Positions 62,411 to 64,000 of a DNA stretch of 64,000 bases are shown here, in pieces. Under the pieces are notes generated by a model, which saw only the letters and a list, made by a program, of their open reading frames with translations, was not told the DNA's origin and searched no databases. Both the position numbers and the translations under genes were made by a program. The number at the start of each line of letters is the position of its first letter. Position 1 is the first letter of the stretch. The stretch comes from Phocoena phocoena (taxonomy: Eukaryota; Chordata; Mammalia; Artiodactyla; Phocoenidae): the NCBI RefSeq assembly GCF_963924675.1, contig NC_089220.1:89655168-89719167 (forward strand), written 5' to 3'.

Positions 62411-62953
62411 TCTCCCTTTTATTCTGAGCCGTGTGGATGAAAGGCTCTTGGTGCAGCAGCCAGGAGTCAGTGCTATGCCTCTGAGGAGGGAGAGCCAACT
62501 TCAGGAAACTGGTCCACAAGACACCTCCCAACTCCACATAATATCAAACGGGGAAAATCTCCCTGAGATCTCCACCTCAACACCAGTATCAAGCTTCACT
62601 CAACGACCAGCAAGCTACAGTGCAGGACATCCTATGCCAAACAACTAGCAAGACAGGAACACAACCCCACCCATTAGCAGAAAGGCTGACTAAAATCATA
62701 ATAAGTCCACAGACACCCCAAAACACAGCACCAGACGTGGACCTGCCCACCAGAAAGACAAGATCCAGCCTCATCCACCAGAACACAGGCACTAGTCCCC
62801 TCCACCAGGAAGCCTACACAACCCACTGAACCAAACTTAGCCACTGGGGACAGACATCAAAAACAATGGGAACTACGAACCTGCAGGCTGCAAAAAGGAG
62901 ACCCCAAACACAGTAAGATAAGCAAAATGGGAAGACAGAAAAACACACAGCAG

Positions 62954-63820
62954 ATGAAGGAGCAAGATAAAAACCCACCAGACCTAACAAATTAAGAGGA
63001 AATAGGCAGTCTACCTGAAAAAGAATTCAGAATAATGATGATAAAGATGATCCAAAATCTTGGAAATAGAATAGACAAAATGCAAGAAACATTTAACAAG
63101 GACCTAGAAGAACTAAAGAGCAAGCAAACATCAATGAACAACACAATAAATGAAATTAAAAATACTCTAGATGGGATCAATAGCAGAATAACTGAGGCAG
63201 AAGAATGGATAAATGACGTGGAAGATAAAATAGTGGAAATAACTACTGCAGAGCAGAATAAAGAAAAGAGAATGAAAAGAACTGAGACAGTCTCAGAGAC
63301 CTCTGGAAAAAAAATCAAACGCACCAACATTTGAATTATAGGGGTTCCAGAAGAAGAAGAGAAAAAGAAAGGGACTGAGAAAATATTTGAAGAGATTATA
63401 GTTGAAAATTTCCCTAATATGGGAAAGGGAATAGTTAATCAAGTCCAGGAAGCACAGAGAGTCCCATACAGGATAAATACAAGGAGAAATACACCAAGAA
63501 ACATATTAATCAAACTGTCAAAAATTAAATACAAAGAAAACATATTAAAAACAGCAAGGGAAAAACAACAAATAACACACAAGGGAATCCCCATAAGGTT
63601 AACAGCTGATCTTTCAGCAGAAACTCTGCAAGCCAGAAGGGACTGGCAGGACATATTTAAAGTGATGAAGGAGAAAAACCTGCAACCAAGATTCCTCTAC
63701 CCAGCAAGGATCTCATTCCGATTTGATGGAGAAATTAAAACCTTTACAGACAAGCAAAAGCTGAGAGAGTTCAGCACCACCAAACCAGCTATACAACAAA
63801 TGCTAAAGGAACTTCTCTAG
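62954..63820 (+). pseudogene. L1 ORF1, nearly intact but with nonsense changes
   Basis: ORF1 encodes the L1 RNA-binding chaperone, a trimeric coiled coil followed by an RRM-like and a C-terminal domain. The start ATG at 62954 (ATGAAGGAGCAAGATAAAA) is followed by TAA at codon 14 (62993). In the same frame 63035-63334 reads the coiled coil (MIKMIQNLGNRIDKMQETFN, INEIKNTLDGINSRITEAEE). A one-base loss after KRTE and a one-base gain in an A run (GGAAAAAAAATC) cancel each other. Then TGA at 63332-63334 ends the frame. It continues in frame from GVPEEEEKKKGTEKIFEEII to SFRFDGEIKTFTDKQKLREF and stops at 63820 (TAG). Total about 288 codons. A shortened product starting at an inner ATG is possible but unlikely to work. 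Confidence 0.92.
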
Positions 63821-63878
63821 GCAAGAGACACAAGAGAAGGAAAAGACCTAAAATAACGAACCCAAAACAATTAAGAAA

Positions 63879-64000
63879 ATGGGAATAGGAACATACATAT
63901 TGATAATTACCTTAAATGTAAATGGACTAAATGCTCCCACCAAAAGACACAGATTGGCTGAATGGATACAAAAACAAGACCCATATATTTGCTGCCTACA
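63879..64000 (+). CDS. L1 ORF2 N-terminus (endonuclease), open to window end
   Basis: ORF2 encodes the L1 endonuclease and reverse transcriptase. From ATG at 63879 the frame reads MGIGTYILIITLNVNGLNAP, then TKRHRLAEWIQKQDPYICCL, with no stop up to the end of the window. Family members start with the same pattern, including the LNVNGLN motif where the catalytic Asn of the AP-endonuclease fold lies. It follows ORF1 after 58 bases, the usual dicistronic L1 layout. Only about 40 codons are visible, so intactness of the rest is unknown. The start was chosen because it aligns with the ORF2 start of the older L1 (8864). Confidence 0.85.
   Translation, partial: MGIGTYILIITLNVNGLNAPTKRHRLAEWIQKQDPYICCL

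Larger units (their letters stand above)
60764..62953 (+). promoter_or_regulatory. L1 5'UTR / promoter, with 101-bp duplication and T/C-rich tract
   Basis: The YY1-type core AAGATGGCGG is at 60778-60787. A 101-bp unit is tandemly doubled at 60825-61026. 61140-61880 is the most CpG-rich stretch of the window. 62200-62410 is a long pyrimidine tract with TTCC and TTTC units. The long frames here (for example 61163-61540) have no protein motif and are by-products of GC content. Confidence 0.8.
60764..64000 (+). mobile_element. Young-looking L1, 5' part (runs off the window)
   Basis: The L1 starts GAGGTTTCCAGGAAGATGGCGG-like at about 60764, has a 2.2-kb GC- and CpG-rich 5'UTR, a nearly readable ORF1 (62954-63820) and an open ORF2 start (63879 on). 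It is closer to a working L1 than the one at 5990-13008: ORF1 has only two stops and a compensated frameshift pair. The 3' end and TSD lie outside. Confidence 0.95.

Noticed and set aside
62154..62648. 164-codon frame with hydrophobic, membrane-like N-terminal part
   Set aside because: The F/L/S-rich part is the (TTTC)n/(TTCC)n tract of the L1 5'UTR; not a membrane protein.

Overview
This is a non-genic, repeat-dense stretch of mammalian nuclear DNA, most likely from a cetacean (whale or dolphin). The organism call rests on five short tRNA-derived SINEs that begin GGGCTTCCCTGGTGGCGCAG and carry the roughly 200-bp CHR-2-type body found in cetaceans, one older and longer CHR-1-type SINE, and long L1 elements of the cetartiodactyl type. 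I found no intact host protein-coding gene, rRNA, tRNA gene or CRISPR array. Nearly all of the longer open frames are pieces of L1, SINE or LTR sequence, or low-complexity tracts. The one recognisable host gene sequence is dead: an antisense processed copy of VDAC3.

Layout. 1-1812 is the 3' end of an L1 whose start lies outside the window. 2290-5700 is an ancient L1 with 5'UTR, ORF1 and 3' end but almost no ORF2, further split by a 406-bp TG...ACA repeat. 5990-13008 is a full-length 7-kb L1 on the + strand that inserted into a MIR element and made a 13-bp target-site duplication (TSD). Both of its ORFs are destroyed. 13150-17387 is mostly unique sequence. 17388-18764 is the VDAC3 retrocopy with its TSD and poly(A) remnant. 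19205-19830 is a MIR split by the CHR-1 SINE. 19830-30000 alternates unique sequence with old repeats, a (GAAA)n tract, a candidate conserved noncoding element at about 27840-28420, and an old L1 with a younger antisense L1 inside it. 30160-36000 is mostly decayed LINE sequence and holds a facing TATC/GATA repeat pair. 37290-38560 is an antisense ERV-L pol remnant. 39749-40266 is a complete solo LTR with a 4-bp TSD. 43000-55130 carries the five CHR-2 SINEs, two MaLR LTRs, a MIR and old L1 pieces. 56456-57004 is a second LTR. 60764-64000 is the 5' part of a relatively young L1: a CpG-rich 5'UTR with a 101-bp tandem duplication, a nearly readable ORF1 and an open ORF2 start that runs off the window.

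There is no operon-like cooperation between genes here. What the window records is an order of insertions: ancient L1, MIR, MaLR and ERV-L first, then the L1 and VDAC3 retrocopies, then the CHR SINEs. L1 machinery explains most of them, as shown by TSDs, A-rich tails and TT|AAAA-type target sites. I did not find evidence of an undescribed biological system. The best leads are the duplicated L1 promoter segment, an exact 68-bp dispersed duplication, and a possible conserved regulatory block. Repeat family names were recognised by eye, without a library search; where the family is uncertain I say so.
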